Below are positions 39,459-49,082 of a stretch of 64,000 nt of DNA, in pieces. Position numbers and translations under genes: made by a program. The notes beneath the pieces are model-generated. The model did no database searches. It saw only the letters and a list, made by a program, of their open reading frames with translations, and was not told the DNA's origin. The stretch spans positions 806,001 through 870,000 of the forward strand of contig JAOSJO010000012.1 of NCBI GenBank assembly GCA_027494055.1, given 5' to 3'. The stretch comes from Anaerolineae bacterium (GTDB taxonomy: Bacteria; Chloroflexota; Anaerolineae; Aggregatilineales; JAFGMM01). Position 1 is the first letter of the stretch. Each line of letters opens with the position of its first letter.

Positions 39459-41510
39459 TCACGCGGTCGCTGCCGCGATCATGCGGTCGATCAAGCCGCC
39501 CTCACGCGCGAAGCTGCCCACGTCCTGACCGTCCAGCGCCATCGGCAACGCCCACACAACCATGTTGGAGTAGTAGTCATCGCCCCACACCGGCAAGCCC
39601 GTCTCCGAGCTGATGAGACAGCGCTGGTTCCACGGCGCGCGCGCCGTGAGCGCGATCGCCTCGTACATCCGCCGGGCGATCTCCAGGCCGGTATCCACCT
39701 TGCCATGATACACGAAAGTCATCGCGGCGCACAGGTTCTCGCCGACGAAAATGTGCTGGCCTGATCGTCGTCGTTCAAGTTGGAGACGTCCGCCATGATC
39801 TCGGCCCTGGCATCATAGCGCTGGCCGTCTGGGGTCACGCCGTTGACCAGGCCATGGGGGGTTGCCCCCATATTGAGGCGCTCGACCATGCCCAGCGCGG
39901 CCTGCACATTCTCCGGCGGGAGGGCATCGGGCAGTCCGGCGACCCGGACGCACCACTGGGCCATCAACTGGTTGCCGAGCGAAACGTCGCTTGCACGACC
40001 GTGCGCCACATCGTTCCACAGGCGGTAATATGAGCCGGTCCACAGCGTCTGCTGGTAAGCGTTCCGGGGCGCGCAAGCCAGGCGACGCACTCTGCGGCGA
40101 AACCGGCATCGCCAACCGCCTCGGCCAGCGCCTTGCCACAGGTCAGCGTCGCCAGCCACGTCCCCGCCACGTAGGCCGACGTGCCCCACCACGGCCAGCA
40201 GTCGTAGAATTGATTCGCCGGCCAGATTCTGCCCGGCAGGGCGTGCGCCTGGTCGTTCACAAGCCCGTCGTCATCGTCGTCGAGCGAGAACTGGTAGCGT
40301 ATCGCGCGCCGGACCGATTCGTAGAAATGATCCAGCACGCGCCGGTTGCCGGTGCGCCGGTAGAGGCGATAGACCATCTGCGCATACTGCCCGGAGTTGA
40401 GCGGGTGCTGGCAGTGATAGCGGGGGTCGCGCATCGCAGTCCCCATCCCGTAGGAGAACGGTATCTCCCCGTCGCTTATCTGAAAGTGCCGGAATGCCTC
40501 CAGGGTGCTGGCTTCCAGGTCTAGGAAGAAGAACAGCGCCGGGAAGTGCCCGTGCATCCGGCACACCATCGTCTCGGTGACCGGGCAGCCGCTGTGGCTC
40601 TCGTTGTGCGTAAACCACCCGTCTTCGTCCCACCACTCATCTTTGCGGGTCCGCGCGATCCAGATGGTGTTCTTCGCCAGGCTGTAGAGGCTCTGGACCA
40701 GGGCGTCGCGCAGCCAGTGCGGGAGTTCGGCGCGATAGACCGCGTCCTGCCAGGCGAGGATGCGATCACGGAGCGCGTCGAAGCGCGCCCAGGCGTCCTG
40801 GGCCACGGCCTGTGCGTCGGCGTAGCGCGTCCCGTAGCGGTGAACGTGCGGCTCGCCTCCGCTGTCGCTCCAGCGCGGGTAGTGCCAGGCGAACACAAAC
40901 CGCACCTTCTGGAGCGCTCCTGGCGCGACCGTCACCGCGCACCCGGCCTCGACGTGGTCCTGGCGCGCCGTGGTCGCCAGCCCATCGCCCAGGAACGCCA
41001 CCTGCCCCACGCGCCCCGCAGGCGGTTGCGGCGGCGTGACCGTCAGGCGCACCTCCAGCGGCTCCGGGCTTTCGTTGGTGATCCCGATCTCGAACAGGGC
41101 AGCGGGGATGTTGCTATCCGCCGGGTTCCCCACGACAAGAGGGCTGAACGCCCTGATCCCCAGCGTCAGGGGGAGTTCGCTGAACTGGCACACCATGTCC
41201 GCCACCGGGTAATGACCCCAGTAGGCAATCTGCGCGCTGGAGAGCGGCGTCTCGGTCTGCCCGACGCGGATGGTCAGCCAGTCCGCGAAGCAGCGCTGCG
41301 GCGGCACGATGTCGTTGTAGATCGAGCAGAAGCCGATCTTACCGGTGCCTTCGAGGGTGAAGTAGCCGGTGCCCAGGCCGCCTAAAGGGACGCCGCCGTC
41401 CAGCAGCGCGCCGTCGTAGACGCAGCCCGGCACGGCAGCGGCGAAGCCGTCTGCGGCGATCATGCGCCACTGGTTCCGGGGGCGTCAGCGTCGAAGGGCC
41501 AACTCATCAT
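39459..41510 (-). CDS. GH116-like beta-glycosidase (DUF608 family); three frameshifts
   Basis: About 684 residues. Near the N-terminus GGVPLGGLGTGYFTLEGTGK is the typical GH116/DUF608 opening. The helical domain has THNESHSGCPVTETMVCRMH, SDGEIPFSYGMGTAM and ANQFYDCWPWWGTSAYVAG. The C-terminus reads HIFVGENLCAAMTFVYHGK and GLPVWGDDYYSNMVVWALP. I place the start at ATG 41510, eight bases after GGAGG; the frame slips near 41478, 40065 and 39757 and the family sequence continues each time. GH116 enzymes include beta-glucosidases and beta-xylosidases; the substrate here is probably a plant-derived xyloside or glucoside. It is next to the GH51 gene. Confidence 0.82.
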
Positions 41511-41582
41511 CGGGGTAACCTCCATCGTCGCAAGCTGAGGCGCATGCAGGGCGTATTCATGATGTCAGGGGGAACCAGGTCG

Positions 41583-42472
41583 TTAACCCTTCAAACCGGT
41601 CAGCGCAATCCCCTCGATGAAGCGACGTTGCAGCAGCAGGAACACGATGATGACCGGATGACCGAGATGAACGCGCCCGCGTTCACCGCCGCGTAGTCAG
41701 TCCAGAAGCGCTGGTTGAACATCGCCAGCCCCAGCGGCAGGGGTGTACATGCTTTCCTTGCTCAGCACCACCAGCGGCCAGATGAAGCTGTCCCAGCTCC
41801 CCATGAAGGTGAAGATGCCCAGCGCCGCCAGGACGGGGGCCGCACATCGGCAGGATGATGCGCACGAAGATGTCCGGCTCCGCCGCGCCGTCGATGCGCG
41901 CCGCGTCGATGAGTTCGTCGGGGATGGAGTGCATGTACTGGCGCATGAGGAAGATGCCGAAGGTGCTGTAGAGGGCGGGCAGGATGATGGTCCAGTAGGT
42001 GTTGATGAAGCCGAGCCGGAGCACGATCAGGTACTGTGGGATGAGGAGCACCGGCCAGGGGATCATCATGGTGGAGAGGAGGGCGATGAAGAACACGTTG
42101 CGCCCCCAGAACTGGTACTTGGCGAGCACGTAGCCGACGAAGGAGCTGGTGAGGAGCTGGATGGCGGTGACGGTGATGGCGAGGAAGAGGCTGTTGGCGA
42201 AGTAGCGTTTGAAGTCGATCTCGGTCCAGACGCGGGTGAGCAGGTCGAGGGAGGGGCTGGCCGGGAACAGGGTGGGCGGGTAGGTGATGATCTCGCTGGG
42301 CTGCTTGAAGGCCGAGAGGGTCATCCACACGAAGGGGGAAGACCATGAGGATCGCGCCGAGGGAGAGGATGAGGTAGGTCGCCATGGTGACCCAGGAGAT
42401 GTACAGGCCTGGCCGCACCTTTGTCGGGGCGGCGGCGTGTCCGGTGGTTGAGAGCGGTGTATCGGCTGCCAT
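41583..42472 (-). CDS. sugar ABC transporter permease (MalG/AraQ type); at least four frameshifts
   Basis: About 296 residues. It starts MAADTPLSTTGHAAAP at ATG 42472 after an AGGAG. The first helix is ATYLILSLGAILMVFP, the EAA loop is ELIDAARIDGAAEPDIFVRIILP, and the C-terminus is FIEGIALTGLKG, the MalG ending. Slips near 42328 and 41838 (surplus C in CCCCC runs), near 41745 (surplus C) and near 41660 (missing base) scatter it over three frames, yet every segment is permease sequence. This is the most error-dense gene in the window. It is the second membrane subunit of the arabinoside importer. Confidence 0.85.
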
Positions 42473-42493
42473 GTGTGTTTGCTCCTCTCGCCT

Positions 42494-43438
42494 CTAGTAC
42501 TGCCAGCGCGTGCGCAGAAAACGGAACTGGATCAAGGTGAGGATCAGGATGATGGCGAAGAGGACGAACGCCAGCGACGAGGCGTAGCCGAACCGCAGCA
42601 GGAGGAACGCCTGGTTGTAGAGGTGATACACAATAGATTTGGTCGCGTTTAGCGGGCCACCCTGGGTCATGACGTACATGGGTGTGAGCACCTGCATGCC
42701 GCCGATCAGGCCGGTGACGAGCACGAAGACCATGGTGGGTTGCAGCAGGGGGATGGTGATGCCGCGGAAGCGCTGCCACGCGCCCGCACCGTCGATCTTC
42801 GCCGCCTCGTACAACTCCTGCGGGATGCTGGAGAGGCCGGCGAGGAAGAGGACCATGGTGAAGCCCAGCCCCTGCCAGATCACCATCGCGGCCACGCTCG
42901 GCATGGCAAGCTGCGGGCTGGTGAGCCACTGCACGTTCGGGCTGATATCCAGGTGCAGCGTGTCCACCAGGACGATCCGGAGCAACTGGTTGAAGAGGCC
43001 AAACCGTTGCTGGTGATAGCCAGCGCCAGAGCACCGAGACCGCGACGGCGGAGGTCACGACCGGGAGGAAGTAGATGACCCGGTACAGGCCCTTCAGGCG
43101 TGGCAGGGAGTTGATCATCACCGCGACGAGCAGCGCCAGCGCCGCGCCGATGGGGAGGGTCAGCGCAACATAAAAGGCGACGTTTCGCAGAGTCAACCCC
43201 ACGAGAGGGTCTTCATGCAGCGCTTCGGCGAAGTTGCCCAGGCCGATGTACGGCGCTTCGGTGGCGAACGGGTTCCACTCGTAGAAGCTGCCGATCAGGA
43301 ATAGCCCATCGGGACGATCAGCCACACCACATAGAAGACTACCGTGGGGATCACCGCGGCCAGGATCATGAACCGCCGGCCCACCAGGTGGACCTCGTTG
43401 CCGGTTGATTTGCGCCCAAACGGGAGGTTGAGCTGCAT
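42494..43438 (-). CDS. sugar ABC transporter permease (MalF/UgpA type); two frameshifts
   Basis: About 314 residues. The start is ATG 43438 (MQLNLPFGRK), seven bases after AAGGAG. Helices include RFMILAAVIPTVVFYVVWL, and the EAA loop is ELYEAAKIDGAGAWQRFRGITIPL. The end FRFLRTRWQY is typical of this subunit. Slips near 43305 and 43015 shift the frame; the joins read YSDGLFLIGSFYEWN and VLWRWLYHQQRFGLF. It is the first membrane subunit of the CUT1 importer at 41583-45066 and ends 22 bases before the MalG-type start. No ATPase gene is present locally. Confidence 0.86.
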
Positions 43439-43602
43439 TCTCGCGCTCCTTCTCATCTTGGCTCAACAATACAAGCAATGCGCGCGCCGCGCCAGACAGA
43501 GGGCTTAAGCTCTCTGTCGCACGGGTTCATCTGTTGAGCCTGCATCTTTCAACGTGCAACAAGGATGATGATTTCAGTCCCTGCATTGACGATCAGAAAT
43601 GG

Positions 43603-43632
43603 GGGGTGGGCAGCACGGTTACTGCCCACCCC
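43603..43632. repeat. strong hairpin directly after binding-protein gene
   Basis: GGGGTGGGCAG (43603-43613) pairs perfectly with CTGCCCACCCC (43622-43632) around an 8-base loop. It begins 18 bases after the binding-protein stop in the minus-strand transcript. It lacks a T-run, so partial termination or mRNA protection is more likely than a full stop. A weaker repeat ACAGAGGG/CTCTCTGT lies at 43496-43517. Confidence 0.7.
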
Positions 43633-43650
43633 TGTGCACGTGCGACGTGG

Positions 43651-45066
43651 TTACGGCTGGTCCGGGATCATGGCATCGGCGTTCTGGTAGGTGCGTTCGA
43701 CGATCCAGTAGTCCTGCAGTTGCATCCCCCGGTCGCAGATCTCCTGGGCCTGTGCGATCATGTCGTCGATGGAGATGCCGCCAGCGATGATGCTGTCCTG
43801 GAAGATCTGGGTGGAGTCCCAGAATGCCGGCGGGAAGTCGCCCGGATAGATTGCGTAGGGCAGTTCCTGAACGACCTGTGAGAGGGCCGTGTCGGCCAGG
43901 ATGCGCGGGTGCGTGCCGAGCTTCTTGTAGCCCGGCGGGATGTTCAGCGTGAGCGCCATGTCCACCAGGTATTCGTCCTGGCTGTGCAGCCAGTGCATGA
44001 AGTCCCACGAGACCGCCTGCCGCTCCGGCGGCTTGTTGACGGAGACCACGTGGCTCACGTCGTAGTTCGACTGGGCGATTACCGGGAGCGGCTCGCCCGA
44101 CAACGTGGGGGCCAGAAGCGTGAAGTACTCGAAGTCGGGGAAGTTGACGCGCAGGTTGCCGGAGAGCCAGGTCATGCTGTAGATGATGGCCGCCCGCTCG
44201 GTCGTGAATGCCTCGTAAGTCGTCAGGAAGTCGCGCGAGTTCACATTCGCGTCGTACCACGACCCGATGATCTCCAAAGCCCTCCGCGATCCGGGGTTGT
44301 CAATCTGGCACCCCTTGGCATCAGCGGTGTAGATATAGCGGCCTTGCTGGCGGGTCAGGTCGGTCCACAGACCCTGGATGTCGGTGTTGAAGGCAAAGCC
44401 GGCCACGTCGATGTTGCCCGCGGAGTCATATTGGGTCAGCCGCGTGGCGAGTTCGATCAGTTCGTCCCAGGTCTGGGGCGCGTCGGCCTCGGTCAGGCCC
44501 GCCTCTTCCCACATGCGCGTGTTGACGTAGAGCAAGGGGGCCATGTTGCCGTAGTTGAGGTACCGGATGCGGCCCTCGTCGTCCTGGAAGTGGCCTTCGG
44601 GGTAGCCGTAGTAGTTCTCCAGGTAGAAGGCGGGGTCGAACATGTCCTCAGGGAACGGCATCATCAGTTCGTTTTCGACGAACACGCTGCGCTGCTCGTT
44701 GTGGAAGGCGTAGATGTCAGGACCCTCCCCCGCCGGGATCGCTGCAACCATCTTGGTCCAGTAGTCGGCCCCAGGAATGCGGGTGATCTCGAAGGTGACG
44801 TTGGGGTATAGCTCGGTGTAGAGCGGGGCCCAGGCCTGCCAGAGGACGGTCCGCGACGTGAACCAGTCCCAGATTTCGATGGTGATCGGCTCGCCGTTGA
44901 AGATCGAGTCTTTCTTCTCGTACACGACGCCGGTCGCGGTGCCGCCGAGGGTTTCCTCTGCGGTCAGCTCCACGCCCATCTCCTGCGCGCCAAGCGGCGC
45001 GGCGGCTGTGAGCACGAGGCTCAGGAGCAACACGACGGCTAAGGCGATATGGCTTCTTCGGAACAT
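43651..45066 (-). CDS. sugar ABC transporter substrate-binding protein (CUT1)
   Basis: About 471 residues. The start is ATG 45066, after GGAGAAAG. The signal peptide FRRSHIALAVVLLLSLVLT ends at about AAAPLGAQE, without a lipobox cysteine. Family 1 binding-protein marks are ITIEIWDWFTSRTVLWQAW, PAGEGPDIYAFHNEQ and GNMAPLLYVNTRMWEEAG. No frameshift. It is first in a minus-strand unit with two permeases, GH116 and GH51 glycosidases, so arabinose-containing oligosaccharides are the likely ligand. A possible operator lies 33 to 44 bases upstream. Confidence 0.92.
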   Translation of the reverse strand: MFRRSHIALAVVLLLSLVLTAAAPLGAQEMGVELTAEETLGGTATGVVYEKKDSIFNGEPITIEIWDWFTSRTVLWQAWAPLYTELYPNVTFEITRIPGADYWTKMVAAIPAGEGPDIYAFHNEQRSVFVENELMMPFPEDMFDPAFYLENYYGYPEGHFQDDEGRIRYLNYGNMAPLLYVNTRMWEEAGLTEADAPQTWDELIELATRLTQYDSAGNIDVAGFAFNTDIQGLWTDLTRQQGRYIYTADAKGCQIDNPGSRRALEIIGSWYDANVNSRDFLTTYEAFTTERAAIIYSMTWLSGNLRVNFPDFEYFTLLAPTLSGEPLPVIAQSNYDVSHVVSVNKPPERQAVSWDFMHWLHSQDEYLVDMALTLNIPPGYKKLGTHPRILADTALSQVVQELPYAIYPGDFPPAFWDSTQIFQDSIIAGGISIDDMIAQAQEICDRGMQLQDYWIVERTYQNADAMIPDQP

Positions 45067-45098
45067 GTGAGCTTTCTCCTCTCCATACTTAAGAAACA

Positions 45099-45131
45099 TG
45101 CAACGATGCACTTACCCGCGCTGCCATTTTA
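45099..45131 (-). promoter_or_regulatory. possible -10 and LacI-type operator before arabinoside operon
   Basis: On the minus strand a TAAAAT (45131-45126) is followed by TGCATCGTTGCA (45110-45099), an imperfect palindrome with central CG, near the expected start point. There is no good -35. The arrangement copies that of the two firmer LacI sites in this window, but this one is weak. Confidence 0.35.
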
Positions 45132-45183
45132 TGTTGTCGTCTTCTCTTCAGCCTGCCTCCTCCCCCAGTTGGACCTGGCACCT

Positions 45184-45213
45184 TTGCTGACAGTGGTCGT
45201 TAGTGGTTATAAT
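45184..45213 (+). promoter_or_regulatory. sigma70-like promoter for the HTH/receiver gene
   Basis: TTGCTG (45184-45189), 18 bases, and a perfect TATAAT (45208-45213). It would give a leader of about 195 bases before ATG 45418. The gap 45067-45417 holds this, the possible arabinoside operon promoter, and no supported gene. Confidence 0.55.
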
Positions 45214-45417
45214 GCCGGAGTAGACGCAAAGCGCGACTGTATTTCGCTATCGTGCAGGTGTCTGTGCGCGTTCCCTGCGGTGTGCCGCGACCGGAACCTA
45301 AACGCTGGAGACAAGATAGAGTCAGGAGGGCCTCTATTTCCAGGTTAGTGCGCTCTTCCCCACTTTTCAACCACTTGTGTGCCATCTTTGTGTCACAATG
45401 TGACATGTGAGCGGTTG

Positions 45418-46656
45418 ATGCAGGCCCAATCCCTGGATGAGTTCTGCCGGCAGGTCGCGGACGCCTACGATCACCTGTACGATCTGGTCTATCTGCGCGC
45501 CCATCCCCTCGCCGAGTTCGTCGCGTCCGATCCCACCCACTCCCGCCGCGAGAAGGCGTGGCGCCTGCACCGCGTGTTGCTTGACGTGATCGAAGAGCTG
45601 AATCCAGGGCCACAGGCGCCGACTTTTTCGCGCGAGTGGCGTCGCCACCGGCTCATGCTCCTGCGCTATCAGGAGGGCCTTGATCCACAGACGGTCGCGG
45701 AGCAACTTGCCATCAGCCGCCGGCACTATTATCGCGAGCAGGAAAGATCCATTCAGGCGATTTCGACCATTCTGTGGAATCGCTACGCTTCGCCTTCGAA
45801 CGCGCCCCAACTCGAGTCCCGACCGGAAGAAGACGAGGCTTCCCTCAGCTACCACGAGCTGCTCCGCCGGGAGGTCACGCGCGCCGGCCAGGCTGGCCGC
45901 CCGGCGCGGCTTGACGACGAGTTGCAGGGCGTAATCTCCTTGCTGCAGGAGCGATTGCGTGAGCGCGCCCTGACGCTGGAGCAGCATCTTCTTGAACCAC
46001 CGCCGGCCATCTCTGTGGACCGAAACCTGTTGCGCCAGATCCTTTTGGGCCTGATGGGATACCTGGTTGAGCACGCGGAGCAGGCCACAATCCGGGTGAC
46101 GATGCAGGCCAAGGAAACATCGGTGACGTTGAACATGGCGGTCGAACCGCCCACCGCCGTGCATTCCCCCGCCGAAGCGCATGTGGAGGAAGGGCTTTCG
46201 GCTTCCGATGAACTGGCGGCGCTCGCGCACATTCCGGTCCATCCCTTGCATGACAATGGGTTGGTCGCCGGCTTCGAGGTCGAACTACCGACCGTGCCTC
46301 CAAACACCATATTAGTTGTGGATGACAACGAAGACGTGCTGGAACTCTTCCGGCGTTACCTGAGCACCCAGCCGGTCCGCGTTGCCACGGCGCGAACCGC
46401 CCGTGAGGCGCTCGCGAAGGCGCGCCAGTTGCAGCCCCACGCGATCACGCTCGACCTGATGATGCCCCAGCAGGACGGGTGGGACTTGCTGCAAACTCTG
46501 CTCAACCAGCCTGAGACGCAGCACATCCCCATCGTCGTGTGCAGCGTGCTCAAGCAGGAGGAGCTGGCCCTTGCGCTGGGCGCCACGGAGTTCCTGGCGA
46601 AGCCCATCACGGAACAGGCGTTGCTCTCGGTGCTCACCCACCTGGAAGTGCTATAG
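45418..46656 (+). CDS. HTH / histidine-kinase-like / receiver-domain protein
   Basis: 412 residues. The N-terminal 120 residues are helical with an HTH-like LRYQEGLDPQTVAEQLAISR. A middle part (about 150-270) resembles the dimerisation and ATPase region of a histidine kinase, with degenerate N-box DRNLLRQILLGLMGYL and no clear G-boxes. The C-terminal REC domain (about 293-410) has the acidic pair in LVVDDNED, phospho-acceptor Asp in TLDLMMP, and the lysine in LAKPIT. It looks like a response regulator that bound a decayed kinase module. The start ATG 45418 has a weak ribosome site; a GTG at 45379 is possible. It is convergent with a hybrid kinase and may be its partner. Confidence 0.72.
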   Translation: MQAQSLDEFCRQVADAYDHLYDLVYLRAHPLAEFVASDPTHSRREKAWRLHRVLLDVIEELNPGPQAPTFSREWRRHRLMLLRYQEGLDPQTVAEQLAISRRHYYREQERSIQAISTILWNRYASPSNAPQLESRPEEDEASLSYHELLRREVTRAGQAGRPARLDDELQGVISLLQERLRERALTLEQHLLEPPPAISVDRNLLRQILLGLMGYLVEHAEQATIRVTMQAKETSVTLNMAVEPPTAVHSPAEAHVEEGLSASDELAALAHIPVHPLHDNGLVAGFEVELPTVPPNTILVVDDNEDVLELFRRYLSTQPVRVATARTAREALAKARQLQPHAITLDLMMPQQDGWDLLQTLLNQPETQHIPIVVCSVLKQEELALALGATEFLAKPITEQALLSVLTHLEVL

Positions 46657-48906
46657 GCGCGATTGCGCCGGTGACGCTGTCGCCAGCGCCTGCCCGTTTC
46701 CGCTCTGAGAGGCCCCCCCCGCCTGTGCTGCCATGTCCACCATATTCTGTATCCAGTGAACCAGCTCGCCGGGCATCAGGCCATCGGCTCGCGCAACAGA
46801 CATAGCGCCGCATGACACAGCTTCGCTATCGGCCTGATCCTGCGCCGAAACGACGATAATCGGAATGTGCTGCCACGGCTCCGTCGAACGGATCCGCTCG
46901 ATCACCTGGAACCCGTCCAGGTGCGGCATGAAAAGGTCCAGCAGGATCAGGTCTGGCGTGTGGTGACGCATGAGCGACAGCGCCTCCTGCCCGCTGTAGG
47001 CGCTCAGCACCTGGTAGCGACGCAGGGGATTGTCCAGCATACGGTTCAACATGCGCACGAAATCTACGTCGTCGTCAACCACCAACACGGTATCGACGCT
47101 TTCCCCGAACGAGCGCAGAGCGTCCCAGAGGCCCTGGCGCGTCACGGGCTTGATCAGATAACCCTCCACGGCCAACTGCCGGCGCAGCGACTCCTCGCCC
47201 GGCAGAGCGCACGTGACGAAGAGCGAATGCGGCAGCCCCCAGGCGCGCGCCAACTCTTCTGGGTCCAGAGTCGCCATCTCTGCGCAGGTCTGGTCGATGA
47301 TGACGAGTTGTGGGGCCAGTTGTTGCGCCAGGAGCCGGCTCTTCTCGAAATCGGGCGCGGTCACAGTACGACACCCGTGCACGTAACGATTCAACAGCGA
47401 GGTCGCTGACAGGCTTCGGGTCACGACCAACAGCACAGGCTGTGAATCGCCATCGATGCGCGCCGCACGCTCGGAGAGGGAGGCGCTGCCACTCATATCC
47501 GTCAGTGAGGCCTCCAGGCCGGCCTGGTGCGCGGGGAGGCTGAAGTAGAAGGTGCTCCCCTTGCCCACCTCGCTTTCAAGCCAGATGCTGCCCCCGTGCA
47601 GTTCCACAAACTGCTTGCTGATCGCCAGCCCCAATCCCGCGCCGGCCTGTCCCCGCCGGGTGCCCATGTCAAGCTGGCGGAACTCCTCGAAAATGCGGGA
47701 CCTGTCTTCAGGGGCGACCCCGACGCCGGTATCGGCGACAGCAAAGACGACCATCTCTTCCTGCCGGCCCACTTTGACAGTGATGCTGCCCTGGTTGGTC
47801 CACTTCACTGCATTGCTGAGCAGATTGAACAACACCTGCCGGATCCTGATGGGATCGACGACAACACAGGGGAGGTCAGGCTCAACCTGTGTGTGCAGCG
47901 CAAGCCCGTTCACCTCTACAAGGCTGCGCGCCGTTTCCACAGCTTCTTGCACGATAACCGCCGGATCCGTCTCTTCAGGAACAAGGCCCATCTGCGCCGC
48001 CTCAATGCGCGCGAGATCAAGCACGTCGTTGACCAGGCTCTGGAGGTGGGAGGCGTTCCGGTACACGATGCTGAGGTCGCGCGCGTAAGCCATGGGGAGC
48101 TGCCCCCCATAGTGTTCGGGTGACTGGACCATCAGCTCTGTGAAGCCCACAATGAGGTTGAGCGGCGTCCGCAGCTCATGGCTGACAGTCTGGGCAAACT
48201 GCTGCTTGAGCCGGCGGGCCTCCTCGGCCTGGCCGCGGGCGATGGTCAACAAGAGGTTGGTGCGTCTCAAGGTCTCCGTCGCCTCGTCCAGTGACTTCAA
48301 CGCGCGTCGCAGTTCTGCCTGCCGCTCGTTCGCAATCAGCCTGTTGCGATGCGCGCGGTTATACTCGCCCCTGAACCACGCCAGCGCGGTCCACGTGTTG
48401 CGCAGGGAGAGCCAGGCGCCAACCGCGACCAGCATAATGACGGTCAAGGGGACACTGATCGCGCTCAGGAGCGTCAACACGCCTATGCGCATGACGCCCG
48501 CGGTCACGACAAGCAATGTCACGGCGACGGAAACCAGGAGAAAGCCTCTCTTGCCGAGAAGCACGCTGGCAGACATGATCGGCAGGATGAAGAGGTATAC
48601 CGCCACCGGAAACGGGAAAGTAACCGCAGCGCAGGCGGTCGCGCCCAGGATGCCCACAACCAGCAGGTATCGAGCGACGTTCAGCCGCCTGTTCTTCAGG
48701 AAGTGAGCTGCCCCACTGCTCAGCACCAGCGCGCCAATGCCAAGCCAGGCGCTGACTGGGATTGACGCCCCGCTGAACGGCGACACGGTCCACAAGAACC
48801 AGGCGTAGCCAAGCCCTCCAGCCAACAGCGCAACGGTCGAGAGCGACTCGCCCTGAAAGTGCGTGAGGTCATCACGGAGGTCTGGCGTTTGTTGGATAGC
48901 CTTCAT
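46651..48906 (-). CDS. hybrid sensor histidine kinase with two receiver domains
   Basis: 751 residues. About five to six membrane helices (residues 25-170) form the sensor part, with little exposed outside. A coiled region (180-235) leads to HisKA with His243 in FAQTVSHELRTPLN. The ATPase domain has NLLSNAVKW (N-box near 361), ADTGVGV and GAGLGLAIS. A first receiver (about 490-598) is degenerate but keeps an Asp in LVIIDQT; the second (about 606-720) has DDD and the acceptor Asp657 in LLDLFMP. There is no separate Hpt domain. Its stop codon shares the CTATAG at 46651-46656 with the convergent regulator. The signal is unknown. No frameshift. Confidence 0.92.
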   Translation of the reverse strand: MKAIQQTPDLRDDLTHFQGESLSTVALLAGGLGYAWFLWTVSPFSGASIPVSAWLGIGALVLSSGAAHFLKNRRLNVARYLLVVGILGATACAAVTFPFPVAVYLFILPIMSASVLLGKRGFLLVSVAVTLLVVTAGVMRIGVLTLLSAISVPLTVIMLVAVGAWLSLRNTWTALAWFRGEYNRAHRNRLIANERQAELRRALKSLDEATETLRRTNLLLTIARGQAEEARRLKQQFAQTVSHELRTPLNLIVGFTELMVQSPEHYGGQLPMAYARDLSIVYRNASHLQSLVNDVLDLARIEAAQMGLVPEETDPAVIVQEAVETARSLVEVNGLALHTQVEPDLPCVVVDPIRIRQVLFNLLSNAVKWTNQGSITVKVGRQEEMVVFAVADTGVGVAPEDRSRIFEEFRQLDMGTRRGQAGAGLGLAISKQFVELHGGSIWLESEVGKGSTFYFSLPAHQAGLEASLTDMSGSASLSERAARIDGDSQPVLLVVTRSLSATSLLNRYVHGCRTVTAPDFEKSRLLAQQLAPQLVIIDQTCAEMATLDPEELARAWGLPHSLFVTCALPGEESLRRQLAVEGYLIKPVTRQGLWDALRSFGESVDTVLVVDDDVDFVRMLNRMLDNPLRRYQVLSAYSGQEALSLMRHHTPDLILLDLFMPHLDGFQVIERIRSTEPWQHIPIIVVSAQDQADSEAVSCGAMSVARADGLMPGELVHWIQNMVDMAAQAGGASQSGNGQALATASPAQSRL

Positions 48907-49082
48907 AGCGTACCCCTCGGCAGCGCCTGGATGGTTGATGCAAGATGATATTGTGGCCGAAGGCTACGCTGGACGCAAGGTCTCCAGGCCGAACGGCCCC
49001 GCACGTCCGTGCGTCAGGCACAATCAGGCCATCGCAAGGGCGCGCTGGTGGACCCCGGCCGGCTCAGTGATCACGAAGGCCG
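48907..49082. other. short spacer upstream of hybrid kinase
   Basis: 176 bases between the kinase start and the peptidase stop, both minus strand. It must hold the kinase promoter or the peptidase terminator. No clear hairpin or promoter pair was found. Confidence 0.3.

Noticed and set aside
37917-39764. Long plus-strand open frame (615 codons) opposite the GH51 gene
   Set aside because: It is the antisense shadow of a clear GH51 enzyme in high-GC DNA; the sequence is rich in Arg, Val and His and has no family motif.
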